The translations under genes and the position numbers were made by a program. Below the pieces are notes generated by a model. It searched no databases. It was not told the DNA's origin and worked only from the letters and a program-made list of their open reading frames with translations. Below are positions 11,696-24,820 of a DNA stretch of 64,000 nt, piece after piece. Every line of letters starts with the position of its first letter. Positions within the stretch are counted from its first letter, which is position 1. This DNA is from Plotosus lineatus (taxonomy: Eukaryota; Chordata; Actinopteri; Siluriformes; Plotosidae): NCBI GenBank assembly GCA_024760905.1, contig CM045731.1:53562001-53626000 (forward strand). Direction: 5' to 3'.

Positions 11696-13320
11696 CAGTA
11701 GGCCCTTGACTATTTGCGGTTTTGCACTCGCCATTAGAGTATTCACGGACTGCCGAGCAGCTCGCATGTGATTCAAATTCAGCCAATGGCTGTCCTCCTT
11801 CCTGCTGATTGGTTGCGGTGATGTAACGCCCCTTTTTCCTCATTCGTGCACAAGTTGGCAATGAACCTTTTTTAGTGTGTTTTAATTACCAGTTAAGTTC
11901 TATGATATCACTCAAACGCCTGCTTAACCACCAGAAAAAGATAACGAGGTTGGATGTCTCTTCTGAAGAAATAAGACTTTCTCCGGAAGAAATGACAGTT
12001 TCCTCTGAAGTCACGTCATTGCTGAAGAGGAATACGTAATCGTTTGAACTGTTGTAAAACACTCCACTATTTTTAATTATTATTCCAGTACATGACTTAA
12101 GGTAATGTTTAAAATGTTTGTGTTATATTTTATTTACTGTGGTGTAGCATGTTTCTCATTGTGTTTTGTTTATCCAATTTATTACATTTCTTGTTCTTTT
12201 ATGTCCTTTTTGTTATGGTCGGTCTTTTGAGGGACTTTGATTTTGGCGCTGTGCCTCTCACTAACTGTTTACTTCCTGAGCCGAGCTGCTCACACCTGAA
12301 TTCACTATTCTCATTTACTCCCAATAAACAAAAGCATGCTCAGCTCTGCACCAGAGGATTAACTCACATCAACATCACCGCTTCTTTGGTTTGTAAAGCC
12401 TCTTACTCTATCCCTCTAAAACTCGGTTTTGTACTTTGGCTCCGGCTGGGGGGGGGCGTGGCCGAGCTGCTCGGACTTAATGCAGTTAATACCGGAATTC
12501 AGTCGTGTCATGCCTAATGCAATACAGTACTTTCCTCTAGTGGGCATTTTTGAAAACTCCAGTGCTATATGTGCAGTGCAGGAAGGAGCGCTACCGCAGG
12601 TCGTTCATTCCCACCGCTATCAGACTGTACAACGCCACTTTGTAACTGTCTGTGAAAATACTGGTTATGTGCAATAAAAACCCCCGCGCACTTTAATCAA
12701 CCACATCTACCCCACTGACTGTGAACCATATCAACCCATCTCTGCCCTCAGATACATTACACTTTAATATAGGCCAGTCTATAAAGTTGCTCCATTCTTT
12801 TCTTTTATTGTTTATTAATTTATACTATTTATGTATCTACTTATTTATTTACTTATATAATATATATGTACGTGTGTATGTTTGTATTTGTATCTATTTT
12901 TGCACCCCCTACTGATGGTACCTCAAGAGCCTGTAACAGTGAATTTCTCCATTGTGAGATTAATAAAGCTGTATCTTATCTTATCTTATCTTTAGAAAGA
13001 GAATGCACTGAAAGGTGTTTTATGCGTATGCTGTATAATGTTTATATTTTATCATCAATAAAAATAAGAGTATAAATTGAAAAGTTTTCCTTAATCATTA
13101 CTACATTAATACTGTATTAATGAGTAAGACTGTCGATAGAATGTGTTTAAGAAGCATATTTTAGCGTATGTAATAGATACATAGGGTATTTTACTTCGGC
13201 TGCTCATTCGCGCATGTGACGTGATGCATGGGGCTTTACTTCCGAGTACAGAACTCCGGGATTATCTCGATTCGCGGGAGGGCCCAGAACCGAACCCCCA
13301 CGAATGTCAAGGGCCTACTG
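11696..13320 (+). mobile_element. Tigger-like element, TIR CAGTAGGCCCTTGAC, with nested LINE 3' end
   Basis: TA-flanked; left CAGTAGGCCCTTGACTATTT and right ATGTCAAGGGCCTACTG. The ends resemble MER2/Tigger termini. A LINE 3' fragment (about 12550-12992) and an LTR-like TGTTATGGTC segment (about 12212) lie inside it. Confidence 0.72.
12550..12992 (+). mobile_element. 3' end of a Rex1/L2-type non-LTR retrotransposon
   Basis: At 12578 one frame reads KERYRRSFIPTAIRLYNATL then stop, typical of the C-terminal end of Rex1/L2-like reverse transcriptase ORFs. The 3'UTR ends AATAAAGCTGTATCTTATCT with a short (ATCTT)n tail. A related minus copy is at 59107-59345. Confidence 0.65.
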
Positions 13321-13324
13321 TATT

Positions 13325-13552
13325 GATATATTATCTACATCTTATGTTATTTTTTAATGTTTAATTGTTATAAGCATTTATAGCATTGAATATGTATTTA
13401 TCGATATTATATACACATATGTGTATGTATACATCAGTCGGGGGGGGGGGGGGGGGGGGGTTGGGGAAGGTAATCCTACTTTGCGGATTTTGATGGTTGC
13501 GTGGGGATCTTGGTCCCAATTAACCGCGGAAAGTGAGGGATCCCTGTGTGTG
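13325..13552 (+). mobile_element. Right-end fragment of CAGGGATCCCTCGCTACTTCG Tigger-like family
   Basis: Ends GTGAGGGATCCCTG and contains the CATTGAATATGTATTTAT word also seen at 57790. A G20 run lies at 13441-13460. Confidence 0.5.
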
Positions 13553-13591
13553 TATATGTATATTTTATATATATGCACACACACACACGAA

Positions 13592-14282
13592 CAGTGGTAC
13601 CTCACCTTACGAAATTAATCCGTTACAGAAGTGGTTTCGTAACCTTGATTTTTCGTAAGCTGAACCGCATTTTACATGTAAATGGCCTGATTCGTTATAA
13701 GGCCCCCAATACTACTCCCTAAACCCTTTAAAAATAAAAGTATATCTTTTAAGGCCTCCTTCTACTTGAATACCGTACTGATGGTAGACGGATTTGGCCA
13801 TAGTCCTTTGCGATATAACTCAACTGCATGCTATGTGCACACTTGTTCTTTTCACTTGCACCAGGAATCACACACACGTGCATTGACAATGTCTTCTTAG
13901 CAAAGTTATAATCTTACAAATGTTTATGCAAGGTTAAAAGCCTGAGCCAAAAAATAAAGTTGCAATGAGCACACTCGGAAAACCTCTCAAAACAACAGTA
14001 ACTCTCTCCGTTACACGAAAAGCATCATGGGTATTATGGAGATGCAGCTCCAAAATAGCCAATGGGAGGGAGCTGCGTCACCTCTCCTAGCCAATGGTAG
14101 GCCATCGGGGTGGGATGTTGGTAGATTGCAAATGGGAGAGCAACTCGCGCATTGTTTGAATTTTTGAGATGGTGCTTTCGTGGTGTGAACTTGTTTCGTA
14201 TACAGATACAAAAATTTTAGGAAAACGCATTTTGTAACCTGGATTTTTTGTTTGTTGGGACTATTGGTAGGTGAGGTACCAC

Positions 14283-14284
<2 letters not shown>
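13592..14284 (+). mobile_element. Tigger-like MITE, TIR CAGTGGTACCTCACC
   Basis: Ends are CAGTGGTACCTCACCTTACG and GGTGAGGTACCACTG. It is related to 2312-2811 and has an inverted CCAAT-box block near 14057-14150. Confidence 0.72.
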
Positions 14285-14285
<1 letters not shown>

Positions 14286-14340
<55 letters not shown>

Positions 14341-14385
14341 TATATATATATATATTCACACATACATATACACACACACATCCCA
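14286..14385. repeat. Compound TG/TA/CA microsatellite
   Basis: (TG)n then (TA)n, (CA)n and further TA runs. It explains the Val/Cys and Tyr/Ile repeat ORFs on both strands. Confidence 0.9.
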
Positions 14386-15104
14386 ACTTACGAACATTCG
14401 TTTTACGAACATCTGGAGATACGAAGACGGCCGTCCGAGGTCAAAAGTGAAAGTGAGATGAAATTGAAGAACAAGTAGTAATAGAAATGGAATAAAATCT
14501 ATAGAAAGATATATCATAAATATAAGTATGAAATGATTAAACATCATCCTGAGGTACATTTAATACTATGCTCCAGCAGAGGGGCGTGGCTCACATGTTT
14601 TACACCGGAGGTCCGGGAAGAGAAGCAGAACCATACATTTCTGAACTCCTGCCAAAAGTTTCAAAGAACAAACAAATTGACTCCAGTATTATAATGAACT
14701 GGATAAGAGTGAAACTCTAAATCTGATCAGATCCACTGTGCTTAAGAGGAACCAGGAGTTTAAACACGGGACATAAATGATATTGATAATGTACAGATGA
14801 TTATGGAGAGAGAGAGAGATAGAGAGAGAGAGATTGTATACAGTACAAACTCGTATAGGTTACTTATACAAGGTTTAAACATTCATTCCCCTCTAAAGAA
14901 TGCCTTGTAGCAACTCACGAAAAAATTCATCTAACGATAAAACGATATACATATAACTGAACTGGGAAGAATGAGGGGCACGTTCAGTCTGTCGTTTGTA
15001 AACAATGGACGAGGTGTCATTACATCAGCATACCACGTAGGTACGTCTAAACTCAAAATTTGACTTTTTTAAACTCCCCCCCCCAAAAAAACCCACGTAA
15101 AACG

Positions 15105-15350
15105 GTGGCCCGGTGATATAGCGTGCTGGATCACTGATCCTAAGGTTTGGGGTTCGAGTCCCACTCTCAACAAAGTTGTCACTGTCCCCCCTATTGCAGC
15201 TAACTGGGTTATCAAAGGCCGGCCATGCCTCTCACTGTCTATGGTGTGAAGCATGTAAAAGAACCATTGCTGACTTTCGAGAAGAGTAGGCTGAAAAAGC
15301 CATCAGCGTGTTTCTGTCCCTTGCTAAAGGTTTGTGTCAGGAAGGTTGTT
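15105..15350 (+). mobile_element. tRNA-derived SINE, 3' end incomplete
   Basis: Head (GGTGGCCCGGTGATATAGCG, GGTTCGAGTCCCACTC) and core are present to TGTCCCTTGCTAAAGG; then the RTE-like tail is lost. Fragments of a Tigger-like element flank it. Confidence 0.7.
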
Positions 15351-15869
15351 GTGTCAGGATACGCGGGCACGCACGTAGATGCGCACCTCACAAAAATTCG
15401 ATGGGAGGTTTTGGGCTGTTTTGGTTTTATTTGTTTACGGGTTTTTTTGCGTAATTGGCCTTGTTTTTGCAACATTTTCCTTAACTTTCCCCCCCTATTC
15501 TTCCTTAATATCCTTATTTTTTAATTCGATGAATATTTAAAAAAAACAAAAAAACAACACCGCGATACACTGAAGCATGAAGTAGCGAGGGATCTGTGTG
15601 TGTTATAATATATATTTCAACGGTTAATGGTGACCGAGACCACCCCATTGCTATCGCCCATTTCCTCGAAGTAGGATCGACCCCCCCCCGACTGACATAT
15701 AGGTACATGTGTATTGATAAAAACATACTCCAAGCTATAAATACTTCTAACAATTAAACATTCAAAAATAATGCATGCGCACACACTCAGATGTGCACCT
15801 CACATAAAAATGGAAGTAGTTTTATTGGGAGGGTTTCGGTTGTTGTTTTTTTTGTTTGTTCGGGTTTTT

Positions 15870-16645
15870 TTTGCAGACCGTATTTTCTAGAGTATACGTT
15901 GCTCCGGGGTACAAGTTGCATTGGCCAAAAATGCAAAACAAAGAAGAAAAAACATATACAAGTTAAACTCATGGAAACTGTCTGCCTGGGCTTGGAAATC
16001 CACTGGCAGTTTGTGTTGATGTGGTCCTTGCGCTGATAGAGAGGGGGTTGCGTTGCATCAAGCGGTAACACCAAGAAAAGTCCTCACACAAAGTCATTTC
16101 TATTCACCTCCTTGACAACTACCTGGAGGTGGAGACACAACTGCACTGTTGACAAGCCTCTCCCTGCAGCATGTTGCTCAAGTACCCATGTGCGAGCTCG
16201 TTCTTTCTTTTAGCTGTGGCCATCTCGCTTTTAGCTTTTTAGCAATTCGATTTCATTGTTTTCTTCATTTCAGTAATCTCTGCTTTTCTGCCCTCGTTAG
16301 AATTATATGTAATAATTTCATTATCTGGATGTGGAGACGCAGTTGCACAGTTGACAAGCCTCTCCCTGCAGCACATTGCTCAAGCACCCATGTGCGAGCT
16401 CGTTCCTCTAGATGTGTTTTTTTTTGTTTGTTTGTTTTCTTCATTGCAGGAATCTCCGCTTGTCTCCAGTCCCTCACTCCAAACTTTCTTTGTGCTGCTC
16501 GATTGACATTTTCTGCTGTATATTTCACTGCTTGCAGCTTGTAATCAACAGAATAAGATTTTCTTTTTGGAGACATTTCTTCAGTGGTGGATAAGCAGGT
16601 ACTGGTACCCAAGCCTAGAGTTCCCTCTTGTAGTTGTGAGTGCAA
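15870..16645 (-). pseudogene. Degenerate pogo/Tigger-type transposase fragment
   Basis: On the minus strand, from about 16575, MSPKRKSYSVDYKLQAVKYT is followed by NRAAQRKFGV, a psq/CENP-B-type N-terminal DNA-binding helix-turn-helix as in pogo-like transposases. The frame then degrades and no DDE domain is seen. A segment of about 180 bp is tandemly duplicated (CAAGCCTCTCCCTGCAGCA at 16155 and 16352). ACCGTATTTTCTAGAGTATA at 15879 resembles pogo-type termini. Confidence 0.6.
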
Positions 16646-16913
16646 AAATTTAATTTCAAATGTTGTTTGTTATGATGATGAACAGAATTACAGGGGTACC
16701 TCAGTACTCGAACGCTTTAGAGGTCCAACAAATTAGAATTCGACAAAAAAATCCGTGATTTTTTGTCCCGGAAGCCAACCAAAATCTGGAAGTCAACCGC
16801 TAAAAAAGCGCAAGAAAAAACGAGACCGAGACAACTTCTCACTACCACAAAGGTTAAAATTCTTATCTTTATTGTTCTTATGCTTTAAATGCTCTGTGAT
16901 TTTTATTATAGTG

Positions 16914-17160
16914 TGTTATGGTCTCTTGTGAGACTCTGGTTTTGGCAGCTCTAACTCTATGCATGCAGCGCTGGAGAGGGGCGTGGCTGTCACACGCAGC
17001 TGGAGTGCTAAACACACAATTGATTCCACGTAATCACGGACTATAAAGATGAGCAGAGCGCTCCTCCCTGTTCTGGAAAATTGTCCCTCTTCCCGGTGAT
17101 CACGAAATCTTCTATCACGGTCTCCCCCGTGATCACTCAAAACCTATAACCGTCACAAAA
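16914..17160. mobile_element. Possible LTR-like repeat (TGTTATGGTC family)
   Basis: Starts TGTTATGGTCTCTTGTGAGA, contains GGAGAGGGGCGTGGCTG and an ACTATAAAGATG TATA-like word, and ends near ACCGTCACA. Related segments start at about 1365 and 12212, and the solo LTR at 34950-35313 shares the GGAGAGGGGCGTGGCTGC word. No target-site duplication was found here. Confidence 0.4.
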
Positions 17161-17322
17161 TCTTCCAGCCCTTCTATGACACCAGGAACATTCAGCAGGA
17201 TCCAAAACTGCAGGACACAGAGTGGAGATGGAAAACGATGCGCTTTATTGTTCACAGGGAAGGCACTAGAGCACAGGGAGATCGTAGTTGCTGTTAGAGA
17301 TGTGCTGAAACATGGAAATCAA

Positions 17323-20246
17323 ATTTGTTCTTCTTCCCTTCTTCTTTTCCTTTCGGTGGTTCCCTTCAAGGGTCACCACGGTAAATGATCTGCCTCCATC
17401 TCACCCTATCCTCTGCATCTTCTACTCTTACTCCAACTACCTTCATGTCCTCCTTCACCACATCCATAAATCTTCTCTTTGCTCTTCCTCTAGGCCTCCT
17501 GCCTGGTAGTTCCAACCTCAGCATCCTACTACCAATATATTCACTATCCCTCCTCTGTACATGTCCAAACCATCTCGATCAAGCCTCTCTGACTTTGTCT
17601 CCAAAACATCTTACATGTGCTGTCCTTCTGAATTTAGTCATTCCTGATCCTATCCATCCTTGTTACTCCCAAAGAGAACCTCAACATTTTCATCTCTGCT
17701 GCCTCCAGCTCTGCCTCCTGTCTTTTCCCCAGGGCCACTGTTTTTAAACCATACAACATCGCTGGCCTTCATCACCGTCTTGTACATTTTTCCCTTCATT
17801 CTTGCCGATACTCTCCTATCACACATCACACCGGACACTTTTTTCCATCCATTCCAACCTGCCTGCACACGTTTCTTCACCTCTTTTCCACACTCTCCAC
17901 TGCTCTGGATTGTTGAGCCTAAGTACTTAAAATCCTCCACCTTCTTTATCTCTGCTCCCTGTAACCTCACCATACCTCTTGGGTCATTGTCGTTAACACA
18001 CATGTATTCTGTCTTACTGAAGCTAACCTTCATTCCCCTCCTTTCCAGGGCATACCTCCATACTTGTTCTCTCCTCCCACTACAGATCACAATGTCATCT
18101 GCAAACATCATAGTCCATGGAGATTCTTGTCTACCTCGTCTGTCAGCCTGTCCATCACCATAGCAAACAAGAAGGGGCTCAGAGCTGACCCTTGATGCAG
18201 TCCCACCTCGAACTCTTCTGTCACACCGATAGCACACCTCACCACCGTCTTACATCTCTCATACATGTCCTGCACCACTCGAACATACTTCTCTGCCACT
18301 CCAGACTTCCTCATACAATACCACAGTTCCTCTCTCGGCACCCTGTCATATGCTTTCTCCAGATCCACAAAGGCACAATGCAGCTCCCTCTGACCTTCTC
18401 TGTACTTCTCGATTAACATCCTCAAAGCAAACACTGTGGTGCTCTTTCTTGGCATGAAACCAAACTGTTGTTCACAAATGCTGACCTCTGCCCTTAATCT
18501 AGCTTCCACGATTCTTTCCAATAACTTCATCGTATGGCTCATCAACTTTATCCCTCTGTAGTTGCCACAACTCCGCACGTCTCCCTTGTTCTTAAAAATG
18601 GGCACCAGCACACTTCTCCTCCATTCCTCCGGCATCTGCTCACTAAGACGTTGTTGAATATTCTTGTCAGAAAATCTACTGCTACCTCCCCGAGACACTT
18701 CCATACCTCCACCGGTATGTCATCAGGACCAACTGCCTTTCCACTCATCATCCTCTTCAATGCCCTCCTCACTTCTCCCTTACTATCTTTGCTACTTCCT
18801 GGTCCTCAACGGTCACCCCTTCTACTCTTTTTCTCTCTCTCATTTTTCTCATTCATCAGCTCTTCAAAGTACTCCTTCCATCTTCCCAGCACACATCGGT
18901 CATCAGTCAATACATTTCCCTCTCTGTCCTTAATCACTCTAACTTGATGTATGTCTTTCCCATCTCTATTTCTCTGCTGTGCCAACCTGTATAAATCATT
19001 TTCTCCCTCCTTACTGTCCAACCTATCATACAAGTCATCATACGCCCTCTGTTTGGCCTTTGACACCGCTACCTTCGCCTTACACTGTGTCTCCCTGTAG
19101 TCTCTTCAGTCCTCTCTATGTCCCACTTCTTAGCTAACCTCTTCTTTTGTACACACTTCTGCATGTCCTCATTCCACCACCAAGTCTCCTTAGCTACTTT
19201 TCTTCCCGAGGACACACCAAGTACTTTCCTACCTGTCTCCCTGATCACATTGGCTGTGGTTGTCCAGTCATCTGGAAGCACTTCCTGACGACCCAAAGCC
19301 TGTTTCAACTCCTCCTTGAAGACAACACGACAATACCTTATTCAGCTTCCACCACTTTGTCTTCTGCTCTGCCTTTTTCACCTTCCTCACCAACAGCGTT
19401 ATCCTGCACACCACCATCTTATGCTGTTTGGCAACACTCTCACCCACTACTACTTTGCAGTCACTGATTTCATTCAAACCACATCGCCTACACAAGATGT
19501 AGTCTACCTGTGTGCTTCTACCTCCGCTTTCATAAGTCACCCTATGCTCCTGTCTCTTCTGGAAGAAAGTATTCACCACAGCCATTTCCATCCTTTTTGA
19601 AAAATCGATCAACATCTGTCCTTCTCTGCCCATCACTTCCTCGTCCCCTCTGTTGCCTGCACCAACATGTCCATTGAAGTCTGCCCCAATGACCACTCTT
19701 TCACCTCTGGGGGTACTCTGCATCACTTCATCTAACTCACTCCAGAATCTCTCCTTCTCTTCTAGTTTACTTCCTGCCTGTGGGGCATGAGCACGAACAA
19801 CATTGAACATCCTGCCTTCAATTTCTAACTTGAGACTCATCACTCTGTCCGACACTCTTTTCACTTCTAGAACATTCCTGACAAACCCCTCCTTCAAGAT
19901 GACTCCTACTCCATTTCTCTTTCCATCCACACCATGATAAAACAGCTTAAACCCTGCTCCTAAGCTTCTAGCCCTGCTACCTTTCCACCTGGTCTCCTGA
20001 ACACAGTATGCCCACCTTCCTCCTCTGCATCATGTCAGCCATCTCTCTAGCTTTTTCTTTCATAGTTCCGACATTCAAAGTCCCCACTCTCAGTCCTAGA
20101 CTCATGCCTTTCCTCTTCTCTCTCTGCCTACAGACCCGCCTCTCCTTCTTCGACCAACAGTAGTCCAATTTCCACCAGCACCCTGTTGGTTAACAGCACT
20201 GATGGCGGTCGTTGTTAACCCGGGCCTCGACTGATCCGGTATGAAT
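17323..20246 (-). pseudogene. RTE-clade LINE, nearly full length, degenerate
   Basis: Read on the minus strand, the 5' region (ACCGGATCAGTCGAGGCCCG) lies at about 20240. It is followed by a pieces-only apurinic-type endonuclease (GADFNGHVGAGN, DYILCRRC) and a reverse transcriptase (VGPDDIPVEVWKCLG, NYRGIKLMSHTMKL, AFVDLEKAYDRVP, MMFADDIVICS). The 3' tail is GAAAGGAAAAGAAGAAGG near 17323-17350. Many frameshifts and stops break the frame. It keeps the Trp after REEL that is a stop in the plus-strand copy. Confidence 0.88.
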
Positions 20247-20292
20247 TTCGTTTTGATCATTTGCATGAGAATATATATAATACACACACATA

Positions 20293-23200
20293 CTTGTCAT
20301 TCTCAAAAAATTAGCATATTGTGATAAAGTTCATTATTTTCTATAATGTACTGATAAACATTATACTTTCATATATTTTAGATTCATTACACACAACTGA
20401 AGTAGTTCAAGCCTTTTATTGTTTTAATATTGATAATTTTGGCAAAAAAGGAAAGAAAAACCAAAAATCCTTATCTCAAAAAATTAGCATATTTCATCCG
20501 ACCAATAAAAAAAGTCAATCTTCAAGTAATTATGTTGAGTTATGCACTCAATACTTGGTCAGGAATCCTTTTGCAGAGTGGCAAGGAGGCAATCAGCCTG
20601 TGGCACTGCTGAGGTGTTATGGAGGCCCAGGATGCTTCAATAGCTGCCTTCAGCTCATCCACAGCGTTTGGTCTGGTGTCTCTCAACTTTCTCTTCACAA
20701 TATCCCACAGATTCTCTATGGGGTTCAGGTCAGGAGAGTTGGCAGGCCAATTGAGAACAGTAATACCATGATCAGTAAACCATTTATCAGTGGTTTTGGC
20801 ACTGTGAGCAGGTGCCAGGTCGTGCTGAAAAATGAAATCTTCATCTCAAAGCTTTTCAGCAGATGGAAGCATGAAGTGCTCCAAAATCTCCTGACAGCTA
20901 GTTGCATTGACCCTGCCCTTGATAAAACACAGTGGACCAACACCAGCAGCTGACATGGCACCCGAGACCATCACTGACTGTGGGTACTTGACACTGGACT
21001 TCAGGCATTTTGGCATTTCCTTCTCCCCAGTCTTCCTCCAGACTCTGACACCTTAATATCCGAATGACATGCAAAATTTGCTTTCATCCGAAAAAAGTTC
21101 GTTGGACCACTGAGCAACAGTCCAGTGCTGCTTCTCTGTAGCCCAGGTCAGGCGCTTCTGCCGCTGTTTCTGGTTCAAAAGTGGCTTGACCTGGGGAATG
21201 CGGCACCTGGAGCCCATTTCCTGCACATGCCTGTGCATGGTGGCTCTGGATGTTTCTACTCCAGACTCAGTCTACTGCTTCCACAGGTCCCCCAAGGTCT
21301 GGAATCGGCCCTTCTTTCACTTTTTCCTTTCCACTGAGGTGCCTTGATAGAGCACTCTGGGAACAGCCTATTCGCTCAGAGATTTCTTTCTGTGTCTTAC
21401 CCTCTTGCTTGAGGGTGTCAATGATGGCCTTCTGGACAGCAGTCAGGTCGGCGGTCTTACCCATGATTGCGGTTTTGAGTAATGAACCAGGCTGGGAGTT
21501 TTTAAAAGCCTTAGGAATCTTTTGCAGGTGTTTAGAGTTAATTGGTTGATTCAGATGATTAGGTTAATAGCTTGTTTAGAGTACCTTTTCATGATATGCT
21601 AATTTTTTGAGATAGGAATTTTGGGTTTTCATGAGCTGTATGCCAAAAATCATCAGTATTAAAACAATAAAAGACCTGAAATATTTCAGTTCGTGTGCAA
21701 TGAATCTAAAATATATGAAGGTTAAATTTTTTTCAGTACATTAAAGAAAATAATGAACTTAAAATGCAAATCAAAAGTATTACCTCCATACCGGATCGGT
21801 CGAGGCCCGGGTTAACAACGACCGCCATCAGTGCTGTCAATCAACAGGGTGCTGATGGAAATTGGACTACTGTTGGTCGAAGACGTCGAAGAAGGAGAGG
21901 TGGGAGGCGTGTCCGTAGGCAGAGAGAGAAGAGGAAAGGCATGAGTCTAGGACTGAGAGTGGGGACTTTGAATGTTGTAACTATGCACAGAAAAGGTAGA
22001 GAGCTGGTTGACATGATGCAGAGGAGGAAGGTGGACATACTGTGTGTTCAGGAGACCAGGTGGAAAGGTAGCAAAGCTAAAAGCTTAGGAGCAGGGTTTA
22101 AGCTATTTTATCACGGTGTGGATGGGAAGAGAAATGGAGTCGGAGTCATCTTGAAGGAGGAGTTTGTCAGGAATGTTCTAAAAGTGAAAAGAGTGTCAGA
22201 CAGAGTGATGAATCTCAAGTTAGAAATTGAAGGTGTAATGCTCAATGTTGTTAGTGCTTATGCCCCACAGACAGGATGTGAGCTAGAAGAGAAGGAGAGA
22301 TTCTGGAGTGACTTAGATGAAGTGATGCAGAGTACCCCCAGAGGTGAAAGAGTGGTCATAGGTGCAGACTTCAATGGACATGTTGGGGCAGGCAACAGAG
22401 GGGACGAGGAAGTGATGGGCAGGTTTGGTATCCAGGACAGGAACGCAGAAGGACAGATGTTGATAGATTTTGCAAAAAGGATGGAAATGGCTGTGGTGAA
22501 TACTTTCTTTGAGAAGAAACAGGAGCATAGGGTGACTTATGAAAGCGGAGGTAGGCGCACACAGGTAGACTACATCTTGTGTAGGCGATGTAATTTGAAG
22601 GAAGTCAGTGACTGCAAAGTCATCGTGGGTGAGAGCGTTGCCAAACAGCATAGGATGGTGGTGTGCAGGATGACTCTGATGGTGAGAAAGGTGAAAAAGG
22701 CAAAGGCAGAACAGAAGACAAAGTGGTGGAAGCTGAAAAAGGAAGAGTGTCGTGTTGTCTTCAAGGAGGAGTTGAAACAGGCTTTGGGTGGCCAGGAAGT
22801 GCTTCCAAATGACTGGACAACCACAGCAAATGTGATCAGGGACACAGGTAGGAGAGTACTTGGTGTGTCCTCTGGAAGGAAAGTAGATAAGGAGACTTGG
22901 TGGTGGAATGAGGAAGTGCAGGAGTGTGTACAAAGGAAGAGGTTAGCCAAGAAGAAGTGGGACATTGAGAGGACCGAAGGGAGTAAACAGGAGTACAGGG
23001 AGACACAGCGTAAGGCGAAAGTAGCAGTGGCTAAGGCCAAACAGAGGGCATATGATGGTATGATAGGTTGGATAGTAAAGAGGGAGAAAATGATCTATAC
23101 AGGTTGGCACAGCAGAGAAATAGAGATGGAAAGGGCGTGCAGCAAGTTAGATTGATAAAGGACAGAGAGGGAACTCTATTGACTGATGACAGAAGTGTGC

Positions 23201-24820
23201 TGGGAAGATGGAAAGAGTACTTTGAAGAGCTGATGAATGAGGAAAATGAGAGAGAAAAAGAGTAGAAGAGGTAACCATTGAGGGGCAGGATGTAGCAAAG
23301 ATCAGTAAGGGTGAAGTGAGAAGGGCATTGAAGAGGATGAAGAATGGAAAGGCAGTTGGTCCTGATGATATACCTGTGGAGGTATGGAAGTGTCTAGGAG
23401 AGGTAGCAGTAGATTTTCTGACAAGAACATTCAACACGGTACTAGAGAGTGAGCAGATGCCGGAGGAGTGGAGGAGAAGTGTGCTGGTGCCCATTTTTAA
23501 GAACAAGGGAGACGTGCAGAGTTGCAGCAACTACAGAGGGATAAAGTTGATGAGCCATACGATGAAGTTATGGGAAAGAATAGTGGAAGCTAGACTAAGG
23601 GCAGAGGTCAGCATTTGTGAACAACAGTTTGGTTTCATGCCAAGAAAGAGCACCACAGATGCAATGTTTGCCTTGAGGATGTTAATAGAGAAGTACAGAG
23701 AAGGTCAGAGGGTGCTACATTGTGCCTTTGTGGATCTGGAAAAAGCATATGACAGGGTGCCAAGAGAAGAACTGTAGTATTGCATGAGGAAGTCTGGAGT
23801 GGCAGAGAAGTATGTTAGAGTGGTGCAGGACATGTATGAGAGATGTAAGACAGTGGTGAGGTGTGCTGTCGGTGTGACCGACGAATTCAAGGTGGAGGTG
23901 GGACTGCATCAAGGGTCAGCTCTGAGCCCCTTCTTGTTTGCTATGGTGATGGACAGGCTGACAGGCGAGGTGAGACAAGAATCTCCATGGACTATGATGT
24001 TTGCAGATGACATCGTGATCTGTAGTGAGAGCAGAGAACAAGTGCAGGAAAATCTCGAGAGGTGGAGGTATGCCCTGGAAAGGAGAGGAATGAAGGTTAG
24101 CCTCAGAAAATCAGAATACATGTGTGTGAATGAGAAGGACCCAGGAGGAACGGTGATGTTACAGGGAGCAGAGATAACGAAGGTGGAGGATTTTAAGTAC
24201 TTAGGCTCAACAATCCAGAGCAATGGAGAGTGTGGAAAAGAGGTGAAGAAGCGTGTGCAGGCAGGCTGGAATGGTTGGAGAAAAGTATCCGGTGTGATGT
24301 GCGATAGGAGAGTGTCAGCAAGAATGAAGGGAAAAGTGTACAAGATGGTGGTGAGGCCAGCGATGTTGTATGGCTTAGAAACAGTGGCGCTGAGGAAAAG
24401 GCAGGAGGCAGAGCTGGAGGTAGCGGAGATGAAAATGTTGAGGTTCTCCCTGGGAGTAACGAGGATGGATAGGATCAGAAATGAGTATATCAGAGGGACA
24501 GCCCACGTAAGATGTTTTGGAGACAAAGTCAGAGAGGCTAGATTGAGATGGTTTGGACATGTACAGAGGAGGGATAGTGAGTATATTGGCAGTAGGATGC
24601 TGAGGTTGGAACTACCAGGCAGAAGGCCTCGAGGAAGACCGAAGAAGAGATTTATGGATGTGGTGAAGGAAGACATGAAGGTTGTTGGAGTCAGAAAAGA
24701 AGATGCGGAGGACAGGGTGAGGTGGAGGCGGATGATTTGCTGTGGCGACCCCTGAAGGGAGCAGCCGAAAGTAAAAGAAGAATGAACATCACAATATGCT
24801 CATTTTTTGAGAAGGACTAG
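20293..24820 (-). mobile_element. Tc1-like DNA transposon split by a nested RTE LINE
   Basis: TA-flanked ends are CTTGTCATTCTCAAAAAATT at 20293 and TTTTTTGAGAAGGACTAG at 24820. Without the insert at about 21760-24787 it is about 1.5 kb. The transposase lies on the minus strand as broken pieces: an N-terminal HTH (MGKTADLTAVQKAIID, QKEISERIGCSQSALSRHL) at 21464, and a catalytic-region segment with LFSDESKF near 21090. Frameshifts make it inactive. Confidence 0.88.
21760..24780 (+). mobile_element. RTE-clade LINE, nearly full length, inserted in Tc1
   Basis: An open frame at 21764-23155 (463 codons) holds the basic N terminus and an endonuclease with QETRWKGSKA, SAYAPQTG, GADFNGHVGAGN and TQVDYILCRRC. 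A frameshift near 23060 and another near 23265 precede the reverse transcriptase. The RT has a TAG where the minus-strand copy has TGG (after PREEL, about 23775), then continues to 24755 with MMFADDIVIC (FADD catalytic motif) and a zinc-knuckle-poor C terminus ending CCGDP. The tail is CAGCCGAAAGTAAAAGAAG. AATGAAC repeats on both sides (21752 and 24781). Confidence 0.93.

Noticed and set aside
12149..12517. 122-codon plus-strand ORF with hydrophobic start
   Set aside because: Lies inside a Tigger-like element with LTR-like sequence; no domain and no splice or start context.
14252..14478. ORFs rich in Val/Cys/Ile/Tyr/His/Thr
   Set aside because: Translation of TG/TA/CA microsatellites; the same applies near 34560-34845, 35662-35844, 45095-45277, 50331-50823 and 47213-47428.
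17660..18947. Long plus-strand ORFs rich in Ser/Pro/Leu/Phe
   Set aside because: They are antisense shadows of the minus-strand RTE LINE; likewise the minus-strand ORFs over 22313-24676.
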